From contig NZ_VZPF01000021.1 of NCBI RefSeq assembly GCF_008801695.1, positions 1 to 62,061 of the forward strand: a DNA stretch of 62,061 bases, given 5' to 3'. The position numbers were made by a program, and so were the translations under genes. The DNA is from Pantoea stewartii subsp. stewartii. GTDB taxonomy: Bacteria; Pseudomonadota; Gammaproteobacteria; Enterobacterales; Enterobacteriaceae. This document shows, piece by piece, positions 26,516-34,769 of this stretch; the stretch's first letter is position 1; every line of letters begins with the position of its first letter. The notes under the pieces are model-generated. The model was not told the DNA's origin. It was given only the letters and a program-made list of their open reading frames with translations, and ran no database searches.

Positions 26516-29272
26516 ATGATGAAAAATCAGCACTCCCTGGTGGGGAAATTAACATTACTAATATCTATTAGTCTAATAACCATTTGGTTGGTTACTATAT
26601 TTGCCATAACCTCTTTTTCACTAAACCAAAATCGGCGACGGATTATTGAAAATTTATCCCATATGTCGCGCCTGCGGGTGGGCCTAACCAACCATCGATT
26701 TGAAGGTGCGGAACGAGATGCGCTGGCGCTAGCACAAAGCTATGGCCTCTACCACTATGTGCCTACAGGCACTCATCCTGCAGTAAAAAGTGAAAGTCGC
26801 TATTTCCCCATCGTTCCCGGCATCTGTACGCCGCGTGACAAACAGGCCCAAGATCTGAATTTCATTCAGGTTTATGGCACAGCAGGACAGACATACTATC
26901 TTGATAGTTTTATTCTTGACCGACGCTATGGTATTTCTCTTTTGCCCCCGCTTTATCATTCGCCCGATTATTTTATTCTCCGGCAAAAAAATCTGTGTCA
27001 ATTTCCACGCCGCGCGACGCACGACAACCTGTTCTGGGGTAAACCAGAATACATTCAAGGCACCGGCTGGATCGTCTCTATCGCGGCGGCAGTAGGCTCT
27101 CATGACATCCTGGTTGGCTTAACTGTTAAGCTGAACGACCTGCTCTCCTATGGCCACAACGTCTCCGACAGCGATATCAATCTCTGGCTGGATAAACACA
27201 ATAAAATCCTGCCCTTCTCGGACCTTGCGGAAAGTAACAGCAAAACGCTTCAAAAACTGTTACTGAACTTGCCTCTTCACGACGGATGGCAGCAGATCCC
27301 TGGCTATTTGCTGCTTCGCAGTGAACTTAAAGGTCCTGGCTGGCAGCAGGTTATCCTGTACCCGACCAGCGGGGTGCTAAAGCGGTCATTTAACATCGTG
27401 GCAGCGCAGCTACCTTTAGCCCTAACGAACTTGCTACTGCTGGCGATGATGCTGTTTTGGCTGCTTCACCGCCATCTGGCCCGCCCACTGTGGGACTTCG
27501 TCAGCATCATTGAGAAAACCGGGCCAGGCACCCTCTCCGCCCGATTACCGGAAAATCGCCACGACGAGCTGGGAAGCATTGCCCGCGCCTATAATTTGCT
27601 GCTTGATACCTTTCACGAGCAGTATGACAACCTCGAAAATATCGTCGCCGAACGCACCCGCGAACTGACGATCGCCAAGCAGCAGGCCGAGCAGGCCAAT
27701 AAGCGTAAAAGTAGCCATCTGACGACGATAAGCCACGAACTGCGAACGCCTTTGAGCGGCGTACTGGGGGCTCTAGAACTTCTGCAATTAACCCCCATGA
27801 GTGATAAACAGTCGCAGTTGTCAAATACGGCCAGTCAGTGCACCTTGTCGTTACTCAGTCTCATTAATAATCTGCTCGATTTCTCACGCATTGAATCCGG
27901 ACAGCTCTCGCTCCATGTCGAGGACACCGAAATACTCCCGCTATTGGATCAGGCGATGCAAACCATTCAGGGCCCAGGGCAAAGCAAAGGATTAACACTG
28001 AAAACCTTTGTTGGTCACCAGGTACCGTTAATATTCGAGGTGGATGGGACTCGCCTGCGGCAGATCCTAGTTAACCTGCTGGGCAACGCCCTCAAATTTA
28101 CCGACAAGGGCGCGATTTGCCTTAGCGTTAAGCGAAGCAACGATTTTCTTATTTTCGCCGTGAGCGACAGCGGGCGAGGCATTGCCCTTGCAGATCAAAA
28201 AGCCGTTTTTGAGCCTTTTTTCCAGAGCCAGGGACACAGCCCAGGAACGGGCCTCGGTCTAACGATTGCCTCAACCCTCGCAAGAATGATGGGAGGATGG
28301 CTTGAGTTATGCAGTACGCCGGGATTTGGCACTTGCCTCTCGCTGTTGCTGCCGCTTGGCAAATATCAGCCTCCCGAACCGCTGATGGGCGAGATTGCCG
28401 CACCGCTAGTTCTGCATCGCCAGCTATGTGCTTGGGGGTTAAAGTGCGAAATTGCCAGAGAAGAGAGCGTATTTAGCGCCGATGATCTGTGCTTTCTGCC
28501 TGGAAAGCTTCGTGAAACCGTACTCCATACGCTTTCTGGCGTAGCGAGTGAGCGCGCCGATCAGCTTCCGGTACAACCCTGGAAGTTACAAATTTTGCTG
28601 GTGGATGACGCAGCTATCAATCGGGATATTTTTGGCATGATGCTGGCTTCTCTCGGCCAGGAGTTTACCCTCGCAGCGAGCGGCGAAGAAGCGCTGGTGC
28701 TGGGTAGGCAGCATCGGTTTGATCTGGTATTGATGGATATTCGTATGCCAGAGATGGACGGCATGGCGTGCGCCCAACGCTGGCGACGGGACGCACAGAA
28801 TCACGACGCCCAATGCATGATTATGGCGCTCACAGCGAATACGGCGCCGGAGGAGATAAGCCGTTGCAAGGAGGCTGGTATGCAGCATTATCTGACCAAA
28901 CCCGTATCTCTCAATCAGTTGGCTAATGGGATCTCTATTGCCGCGGAATATCAGTTGGAACGTGATATCGCTCTCCAGGAACAGGATCACAGCGTCGAGC
29001 ACGCACTGCTTCCTTTGGATGATGCGGAAATGCGCCGCAAAATACGCCACTCGCTGCATTTGTTGCTTTGTGAACTCGAACATAACCTTGGCTCCCTGCC
29101 AAAAACCAGCACCCTGCTGCATACCCTCAAAGGGTGTCTCGGCCAGGCGGGGGTGAGCCCTCTGGTTTGCAGCGTCATCGATATGGAAAATCGCGTACGG
29201 CATGGCCTGACGCTGACCATAGAAGACATTTCCGAGCTTCGCCACACCCTGAACTTAGCACTGGACGCTTAA
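26516..29272 (+). CDS. ssrA: Sensor kinase SsrA (SpiR), hybrid histidine kinase
   Basis: A protein of 918 residues (Salmonella 920). Two transmembrane helices (about residues 13-33 and 300-320) enclose a periplasmic sensor domain, followed by a HAMP region. The histidine kinase has SHELRTPLSG with His407, and ATP-binding motifs NLLGNALKFTD and GTGLGLTIA. A receiver domain (VLMDIRMPEMDG, Asp741) and a C-terminal HPt domain (LHTLKGCLGQAG, His869) complete the phosphorelay. It would activate SsrB encoded 42 bp downstream. Confidence 0.95.
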   Translation: MMKNQHSLVGKLTLLISISLITIWLVTIFAITSFSLNQNRRRIIENLSHMSRLRVGLTNHRFEGAERDALALAQSYGLYHYVPTGTHPAVKSESRYFPIVPGICTPRDKQAQDLNFIQVYGTAGQTYYLDSFILDRRYGISLLPPLYHSPDYFILRQKNLCQFPRRATHDNLFWGKPEYIQGTGWIVSIAAAVGSHDILVGLTVKLNDLLSYGHNVSDSDINLWLDKHNKILPFSDLAESNSKTLQKLLLNLPLHDGWQQIPGYLLLRSELKGPGWQQVILYPTSGVLKRSFNIVAAQLPLALTNLLLLAMMLFWLLHRHLARPLWDFVSIIEKTGPGTLSARLPENRHDELGSIARAYNLLLDTFHEQYDNLENIVAERTRELTIAKQQAEQANKRKSSHLTTISHELRTPLSGVLGALELLQLTPMSDKQSQLSNTASQCTLSLLSLINNLLDFSRIESGQLSLHVEDTEILPLLDQAMQTIQGPGQSKGLTLKTFVGHQVPLIFEVDGTRLRQILVNLLGNALKFTDKGAICLSVKRSNDFLIFAVSDSGRGIALADQKAVFEPFFQSQGHSPGTGLGLTIASTLARMMGGWLELCSTPGFGTCLSLLLPLGKYQPPEPLMGEIAAPLVLHRQLCAWGLKCEIAREESVFSADDLCFLPGKLRETVLHTLSGVASERADQLPVQPWKLQILLVDDAAINRDIFGMMLASLGQEFTLAASGEEALVLGRQHRFDLVLMDIRMPEMDGMACAQRWRRDAQNHDAQCMIMALTANTAPEEISRCKEAGMQHYLTKPVSLNQLANGISIAAEYQLERDIALQEQDHSVEHALLPLDDAEMRRKIRHSLHLLLCELEHNLGSLPKTSTLLHTLKGCLGQAGVSPLVCSVIDMENRVRHGLTLTIEDISELRHTLNLALDA

Positions 29273-29314
29273 AACAGCGCCGGCCAACAAAACCGTCTAT
29301 CAAGAGGTAATATA

Positions 29315-29950
29315 ATGCACGATCACAGAATCCTGCTGGTCGACGACCACGAACTGATTGTCAATGGAATCATTAACCTGCTTTCTCCCTACCCACGCTT
29401 TCACGTGGTAGCGCACATTGATGATGGACTTGAGGTTTACAACGCCTGCCGCATTAATGAGCCGGATATCGTGGTGCTTGATCTGGGCTTACCCGGCATT
29501 AACGGGCTGGAGATTATTCCGCAGCTACGTCGTCGGCTGCCACAAATGGCGATTCTTGCCTATACCGCGCATATGGAAGAGACGATGGCAATACGCACAC
29601 TAAGCGCGGGGGCGCTGGGTTATGTATTAAAAAATAGTAGTTGCCAAGTGCTGTTAGCGGCATTACAAAATGTCGCGGTGAAAAAATGTTATATCGATCC
29701 GACACTAAATCGGGAAGCAATAAACGCCGCACTTCGCGCCAAAAATGACAGTACGGAAATACTCACGCCGCGCGAACGGCAAATTCTCAAACTCATCGCC
29801 AACGGTTTTACCAATCGGCTTATCGGCGAGCGACTGTATATTAGCGTTAAAACCGTGGAAACGCATCGATTAAATGTCATGCGAAAACTCAACGTCCATA
29901 AAGTCACTGAATTACTTATCTGCGCGCGGCGACTAGGTTTAACAGAATAA
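29315..29950 (+). CDS. ssrB: Response regulator SsrB (NarL/FixJ family)
   Basis: A protein of 211 residues (Salmonella 212). The receiver domain has the phospho-acceptor Asp56 (VLDLGLPG), as in Salmonella SsrB, and the C-terminal LuxR-type helix-turn-helix reads TPRERQILKLIANGFTNRLI. Cys203, the redox-sensing residue of SsrB, is at the same position here (LLICARRLGL). It should activate the T3SS genes and nearby effector genes. The ribosome site AGAGGTAA precedes the start. Confidence 0.95.
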   Translation: MHDHRILLVDDHELIVNGIINLLSPYPRFHVVAHIDDGLEVYNACRINEPDIVVLDLGLPGINGLEIIPQLRRRLPQMAILAYTAHMEETMAIRTLSAGALGYVLKNSSCQVLLAALQNVAVKKCYIDPTLNREAINAALRAKNDSTEILTPRERQILKLIANGFTNRLIGERLYISVKTVETHRLNVMRKLNVHKVTELLICARRLGLTE

Positions 29951-30061
29951 CGCCGTTATCCGTCGTGCATATAACAGGATGTATCCCGCTTTCACCCGAT
30001 AGTGATTGACAGGTGGGACTCATACGATGAACTTTTCACCAACTAAGTGAAGGAAACGCTC

Positions 30062-32614
30062 ATGAGTATAACTATCGGGACCACCCTTGGTGTTAATGAA
30101 TCACAATTACAGGCCATGCTGACAGGCCAGTTTAAGGAAGCTACCCGTCTTGAAGGCTGGGAGGCATTCAAAAACTTCTTTATAAAATTACTCAATCACC
30201 TGCCAGGGATGAACTTAGAGGATAAAGAAAAGAACCTGAGAGATATTTATAACATTATTTATGGCGAAAAAAAGGCAGACGTGAGCGCAGAATCCTATTC
30301 AATAGAAACGCTCTGGCCGGCAGTTGTAAGGCTTGTTCACCTGATTGAAGGTGAACACGTTCGCGCGATGGAATTTGACCTGATCAGCCATAACGTTTCC
30401 GGTATGACTGGGCAACTTCATACTCCGGACCACCAGAATCTGATCATTCGCGTAGATGGACATACGCTACCCGAAATAACATTATCGAATTCGGATATGC
30501 ATCACGAAATGCTTTCAAACGTACTCACCCACAACATGATCAGTAAGAATGGTGCGCCTGGAGTGTACCTGTTGGATCCGGAAAAGTTGATTTCTCAGGG
30601 CAACAGCGTTGAATTAGTTTCCTCTGCCGTTATAGCTACAAGGCATGGCTTCAAGGTGGCCAAAACACTTGAAGCTGCGCGTGTACTGGTGAAAAAGCCT
30701 ATCAAAGAAATAAGCAACTTGGACGAGCAGATAGCGCAGTTAGAACACTATCAAAAATTGATAGCGGACCTGACCCAGTTAAGGTCCGTTCAGGACCCGC
30801 ACGCACGTGCCGAGTTACACATTGAATTTATCGACGATAAGTTGGCAGCGCTGGATACCCACAGGCAGCAGCAGCTTGAAAGTCATCAACGACTCAACCA
30901 TGCGTTTGTTGACACTCTCGTCGAGAAATGCGCCGATAACCTGCAACATGAAGACCTTCTCTGCAAGGACGCCATCAATGAAAAAATGTCCCTTCTTTCC
31001 ACGCTCACTCTATACGCGGAATTGTTCTGCGAGGCAGATGATCATCGTCTGCAACAAATCCAATCCCAACTGAGGTTGGCTTACCAAGTCGCCGACTTGC
31101 AAGCGCAGATCCGTTCCTCCGAAACCTTCCCTCAGGAGCAATTTTCGAATCTGCAGGTCGCAATGAGACAGGCTGAGGCGGGACCACTGACAACGCTATT
31201 GAATGCTGCTCTCAATGCCATTCGGCAAATCTCCCCACCCAACATTGCCAGAGAAGAGCTCAAGGCTCTGGCACATCAAGCCTCCGGAAAATTGATTCAG
31301 CCTCTGGAAAAGGCAGAGGCAACCATGGCAAAGCTCCTGAGTAATCCAAGTTTTCGGTCAGATATGGATATCAACACGACCAAGAGAATGGTGACGGAGG
31401 CTAACCGCCTGCCCCCGTTTACACACGATAAAACTACACTTATCAGTCGCACTGAAACCGTCCATCACCAAAATGACGTCATCACCAAAATTGACAGGCT
31501 TCTAAATGAAGGACTGACGCTAGCCGATCAAAATATTTTAGATTTTCCACGGGAAACGGTCATTTGTAAATTGCAAACCCTGAATACTCAGTTGCCAGAA
31601 AGTCAAAGAAAGTCAAATTATCAACTGATAATTGATGAACTTAATGAAGGGATTTTACGCCGTAAGGTCGGTATCTGGCAAGAACGCGTCGGGAGTGTGC
31701 CGGATGAAGGAAAAAGCCCGGCGTCGGAGAATCTCGTTCAGTCCCTAAAGAAATTAAAAGACGAAGTACAACAACTCACTATTTCTGGACAGGGCAAGAA
31801 TGAATTAAAAGGATTAATTGCTGGCCTGATTACCCAGCACCAGACCATGGAGTCCGTCGAAGCCATATTACGCCATCATACAGAAAGCAATACATACGCC
31901 TTTAAAGAGATTGTCAGCGACCTCTATAAGAAAATGAGCTCCATCGGAGATTATCCGCGTAAGCATGCACTGATGCAGCGTATCAATGCGTTGCAGACAA
32001 AGTGCGAAGAACTAGATAACATTAAAAATGATTTTGCTGATATTGACCAAAAAATTAACGCAGTTGCCAAATTTCACGCCACTTGGTCAGAAGACTTGGC
32101 GATAAAATTCGCCAGTCTGAAAAATCAGACGCAAGGCTTACCCGGCGGAAAATCGAAAGAATTCTTGATAAATAAAATTAGTGCCACTGAAATTGAACTC
32201 CTTGGAGTACAGAACTTGGAAAGAATATTTTCAGAGCCGGGAATGCTGTTAGCAAAAGCGAAGGAGAAAAATGGCTATCTCTCACAGCACTGGACACAAG
32301 CCTTATCTCTATTGGATAAGGTCGCTGCAGAGCTTAAAAAACTACCCAAAAGCCCCAGAACTAATGGTCTGGCAACACGTTTAGGTAACGATACGAAAAA
32401 TGCGCTTAACCTGCTTAAAAGGATGATTGACGCGTGCCCCGAGGGGGATAAAAAATATATGGCTGCAAGAGAAAAGGAATATAAGCATCTGCGATACTTT
32501 ATCAGTTCCATGGCAGGTTATTTGCCTAACGACGGCGAACTCACCAACGCAGTCAAAGAAATAAAACACAAAAATAATTTCAGCAGCAGAACGTTACTTG
32601 AAAGGCTCGCCTAG
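30062..32614 (+). CDS. Probable large T3SS effector with SifA/SseJ-type N-terminal translocation domain
   Basis: A protein of about 850 residues, unrecognised as a whole. The N-terminus MSITIGTTLG resembles SifA (MPITIGNGFL). It is followed by EGWEAFKNFF at about residues 32-41, close to the WEK(I/M)xxFF translocation motif of SifA, SifB, SseJ, SspH1/2, SseI and SlrP. The next 100 residues keep the pattern of that domain, ending NLIIRVDGHTLPEITL. The remaining 700 residues are mostly charged helices and probable coiled coil without an enzymatic motif I can name. The ATG at 30062 has a GGAAACG site; an ATG five codons upstream exists. It follows ssrB in the same direction. Effector status is inference. 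Confidence 0.75.
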   Translation: MSITIGTTLGVNESQLQAMLTGQFKEATRLEGWEAFKNFFIKLLNHLPGMNLEDKEKNLRDIYNIIYGEKKADVSAESYSIETLWPAVVRLVHLIEGEHVRAMEFDLISHNVSGMTGQLHTPDHQNLIIRVDGHTLPEITLSNSDMHHEMLSNVLTHNMISKNGAPGVYLLDPEKLISQGNSVELVSSAVIATRHGFKVAKTLEAARVLVKKPIKEISNLDEQIAQLEHYQKLIADLTQLRSVQDPHARAELHIEFIDDKLAALDTHRQQQLESHQRLNHAFVDTLVEKCADNLQHEDLLCKDAINEKMSLLSTLTLYAELFCEADDHRLQQIQSQLRLAYQVADLQAQIRSSETFPQEQFSNLQVAMRQAEAGPLTTLLNAALNAIRQISPPNIAREELKALAHQASGKLIQPLEKAEATMAKLLSNPSFRSDMDINTTKRMVTEANRLPPFTHDKTTLISRTETVHHQNDVITKIDRLLNEGLTLADQNILDFPRETVICKLQTLNTQLPESQRKSNYQLIIDELNEGILRRKVGIWQERVGSVPDEGKSPASENLVQSLKKLKDEVQQLTISGQGKNELKGLIAGLITQHQTMESVEAILRHHTESNTYAFKEIVSDLYKKMSSIGDYPRKHALMQRINALQTKCEELDNIKNDFADIDQKINAVAKFHATWSEDLAIKFASLKNQTQGLPGGKSKEFLINKISATEIELLGVQNLERIFSEPGMLLAKAKEKNGYLSQHWTQALSLLDKVAAELKKLPKSPRTNGLATRLGNDTKNALNLLKRMIDACPEGDKKYMAAREKEYKHLRYFISSMAGYLPNDGELTNAVKEIKHKNNFSSRTLLERLA

Positions 32615-32931
32615 CCACTCACGTAGCCGGAAAGCACAATCCTAAAGCCTGTGGTATAAAGAAGATGACTTTATGCCACCCATTTTTCTACTTTCGCATA
32701 TTATTTAACAGGCAGAATAAAAATCCAGTTATGGTGACCGACATGCGGTCACTTTATTTAGAGTCATGAGAATATCCTATTTTTATTTCCTAATCCTGCC
32801 TTTGATTATTTTATAATGTTGATCTTCTAAATCTTCGCACTTCCAGATAAATATCCCTTTACGATCTAATTCAGTACCTGAGCGATGAAATAATTCAAAC
32901 TCCTCTCATTCAGCCTACATGTTGTCAGGGC
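32615..32931. other. AT-rich gap after the large effector
   Basis: No gene can be supported. On the minus strand a frame of about 40 codons without start (32860-32755, containing ELFHRSGTELDRKGIFIW) may be a remnant cut by the IS630 end at 32932. The rest is AT-rich. Confidence 0.4.
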
Positions 32932-32982
32932 TAAATAACTGATCCTAATACCGCTACACTTTAGCCAGCCCATGTTTTCCCC
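32932..32982 (-). mobile_element. IS630-like right end, cut by a MITE
   Basis: The terminal sequence TAAATAACTG and about 40 bp of the IS630-like right end, reverse orientation, identical to 72-126 and to 36202-36256. It stops exactly at the border of the miniature element at 32983. Confidence 0.9.
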
Positions 32983-33155
32983 GGCTTTGTTGAATAATAG
33001 GTAATCATTCTGTTTTGTCTGCACTGTTTTGGTAGAAAACGCTGATGCCAGACAGAACACCGTCATACGCAAGCATGTAACGCATTGATTTTATGTTATC
33101 TGAAACAACCGTTTTCATAGTACCACAGCATAAAATCCATTTATTCAACAAAGCC
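32983..33155 (-). mobile_element. 173-bp miniature element, copy A
   Basis: A non-autonomous element with perfect 15-bp terminal inverted repeats GGCTTTGTTGAATAA, the ends of IS903-type (IS5-family) elements. It encodes no transposase. Left flank is IS630, right flank the sopE region, and there is no target duplication, so it lies at a breakpoint. Belongs to the variant with C in GTAACGCATTG. Confidence 0.95.
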
Positions 33156-33161
33156 CGTTTT

Positions 33162-33191
33162 TTGATATAGTCGGCGCGCTATTTATTATAC
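33162..33191 (+). promoter_or_regulatory. Probable promoter of the sopE-like gene
   Basis: TTGATA at 33162-33167 and TTATAC at 33186-33191 (spacing 18 bp), about 30 bp before the start codon, just outside the miniature element. A GGAG ribosome site precedes the ATG. Read by eye only. Confidence 0.45.
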
Positions 33192-33220
33192 ATTTATCTC
33201 AAATAAAATGGAGAGTAACC

Positions 33221-33931
33221 ATGACTAAGATTACATCATTTCAGCAAACGAATAGAATGCACTTCGAGATAAAAGCAACTGACTCTAAAAATAAGAGAAA
33301 CAATAAATCCAGTTTTATTAATGTGTTGAAGGGCATTGTAAATAGCAGCGCCAGACTTAAAGTGTTTTTATTCAGACGAGCATCATGCAAAGATAATTTA
33401 AATAATATAAAACCATTCTACAGTAACATTAGGAATAACGTAATTAACTCTAAAGTTACGATGGATTTCATCACTAAAAAGTTAATAGAGTTAGATTTAC
33501 CTGGAAAGGCAAAAGAAGATCCTGTTTACGCCAAACAGACGTTTGACGCTGTGCTGGCTTCAGTATATAGCAATAAAAAGGATTTCTTCTGCAAAAAAAT
33601 GATTTCAAAAGACATTGACATTTCAGGTTATCTGAAGGCTGCTGGAGAAGCCGCTCTGCAAGCGGGTCTCGAAGGTAAAATAGATAATAATGATACCTTT
33701 ATTCCAAATGGGGCTGGAGCAAATCCATTTGTAACTGCAGTTATTTCATCCGCTCAACGAAAGTTTCCTCGTTTTTTTTTAAACAAAAACCAACAGGATT
33801 TTTTTAAGCAATACGCTGAAAAAAAGATTTCATGTGAAGTGGGAGAAATATGTAAAGACAAAGGATTCATTTCTCCTGTTGAGTTTGGTGTTATGCTGGA
33901 TAAAATTGCGAGAAGATATCTATTAAGCTAA
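33221..33931 (+). CDS. sopE: SopE/SopE2-like guanine nucleotide exchange factor effector
   Basis: A protein of 236 residues (SopE 240). SopE proteins are injected effectors that activate host Rac1 and Cdc42. The match runs over the whole length: MTKITSF at the start (SopE MTKITLS), EDPVYAKQTFDAVLASVYS, ISGYLKAAGEAALQAGL and the catalytic loop GAGANPF with GAGA at residues 164-167 (166-169 in SopE). The gene is AT-rich. Its TAA stop is made by the TA target plus the first base of an IS630 end at 33929, so the last few residues may be lost. SopE normally uses the SPI-1 system; no SPI-1-type apparatus is seen here. Confidence 0.9.
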   Translation: MTKITSFQQTNRMHFEIKATDSKNKRNNKSSFINVLKGIVNSSARLKVFLFRRASCKDNLNNIKPFYSNIRNNVINSKVTMDFITKKLIELDLPGKAKEDPVYAKQTFDAVLASVYSNKKDFFCKKMISKDIDISGYLKAAGEAALQAGLEGKIDNNDTFIPNGAGANPFVTAVISSAQRKFPRFFLNKNQQDFFKQYAEKKISCEVGEICKDKGFISPVEFGVMLDKIARRYLLS

Positions 33932-34052
33932 ATAACTGCTCGGAATAGTAGATCACTTAGAGGGAACTCAGTCCGGTTTATGCGATCTGATCAATCGCTG
34001 AATATCCCAAATCACCAGCCGGACTGAGCAATGTCGATCATAGCACCAATAC
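33929..34052 (+). mobile_element. IS630-like left end, cut by a MITE
   Basis: Identical, but for one base, to the left end at the window edge (61786-61910). The transposase start (ATG 34031) is followed by about eight codons before the miniature element copy B replaces the rest. Confidence 0.9.
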
Positions 34053-34225
34053 GGCTTTGTTGAATAAATGGATTTTATGCTGTGGTACTATGAAAACGGT
34101 TGTTTCAGATAACATAAAATCAATGCATTACATGCTTGCGTATGACGGTGTTCTGTCTGGCATCAGCGTTTTCTACCAAAACAGTGCAGACAAAACAGAA
34201 TGATTACCTATTATTCAACAAAGCC
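34053..34225 (+). mobile_element. 173-bp miniature element, copy B
   Basis: Same element as copy A in the opposite orientation, T variant. Left flank is IS630 codon 8, right flank is the interior of an IS903-like transposase gene. No target duplication, so the junction is chimeric. Confidence 0.95.
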
Positions 34226-34371
34226 GGAGCCACGATTAATCAGGGCCTTGTTGTAGTTGCACCAGTTGGTGATTTTGAATTTCTGCTTAGCCACGTAACT
34301 GCCTGCATTATCAGGATTATGCGTGATCTGATCCTGCAACTCAGCAAAAGTTCGATTTATTCAACAAAGCC
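34226..34371 (-). mobile_element. IS903-like element, 5' end fragment
   Basis: On the minus strand the end GGCTTTGTTGAATAAATC (from 34371) is followed by the start of an IS903-type transposase (AKQKFKITNW type). It is cut at 34226 by copy B. It is inserted within the DsbA-like pseudogene. The 3' part of an IS903-like gene lies far away at 61299-61785. Confidence 0.85.
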
Positions 34372-34709
34372 GCACAGACTACACATTGATAGTCAAAAAA
34401 TTCTACTAACGCAACCTTTGCATCAAGGGGGCCATATGAAGGAGTGTCTATGTCGTTCAAAAGCAAATCGCGATATCGCAGTGTTGCCTGACCGATTGCT
34501 TTAGTTTGTTGCTTTAGCTGCTCTTGCTGAAGTTTTTCACTGACTTCAATAAGTATCTCTGGGTGAGATATAAGGTAATTTTTTGCGACTTCAACTATGT
34601 GCGCATCTAACTGAGGTGTATACGCGGGAGTGGCTTGATCAGCGCCAGTTGCAACTCCGGTAATCAGGCTGTTCAAAAGTAACGCGGCAAGAACAGTATT
34701 TTTTTATTT
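34372..34709 (-). pseudogene. DsbA-like thiol oxidoreductase, broken copy
   Basis: A relative of the intact gene just upstream (34770-35501). The signal peptide frame (TVLAALLLNSLITG) is out of register with the likely ATG near 34709: a run of seven A where eight would restore the frame. The 3' end is lost because the IS903-like fragment enters directly after the CVVC active site (FFDYQCVVC). About 110 residues survive in frame, including YGPLDAKVALVEFFDYQ. Not functional. Confidence 0.8.
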
Positions 34710-34769
34710 AACATCTTTTCTCCATTTCTTTAACTAATATTACCTGCTTCCTGATTATAATTTTCAATG

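Noticed and set aside
32866..33072. Open frame of 68 codons across MITE A into the IS630 end
   Set aside because: It is a fusion of MITE sequence with IS remnant; similar fusions occur at other copies.
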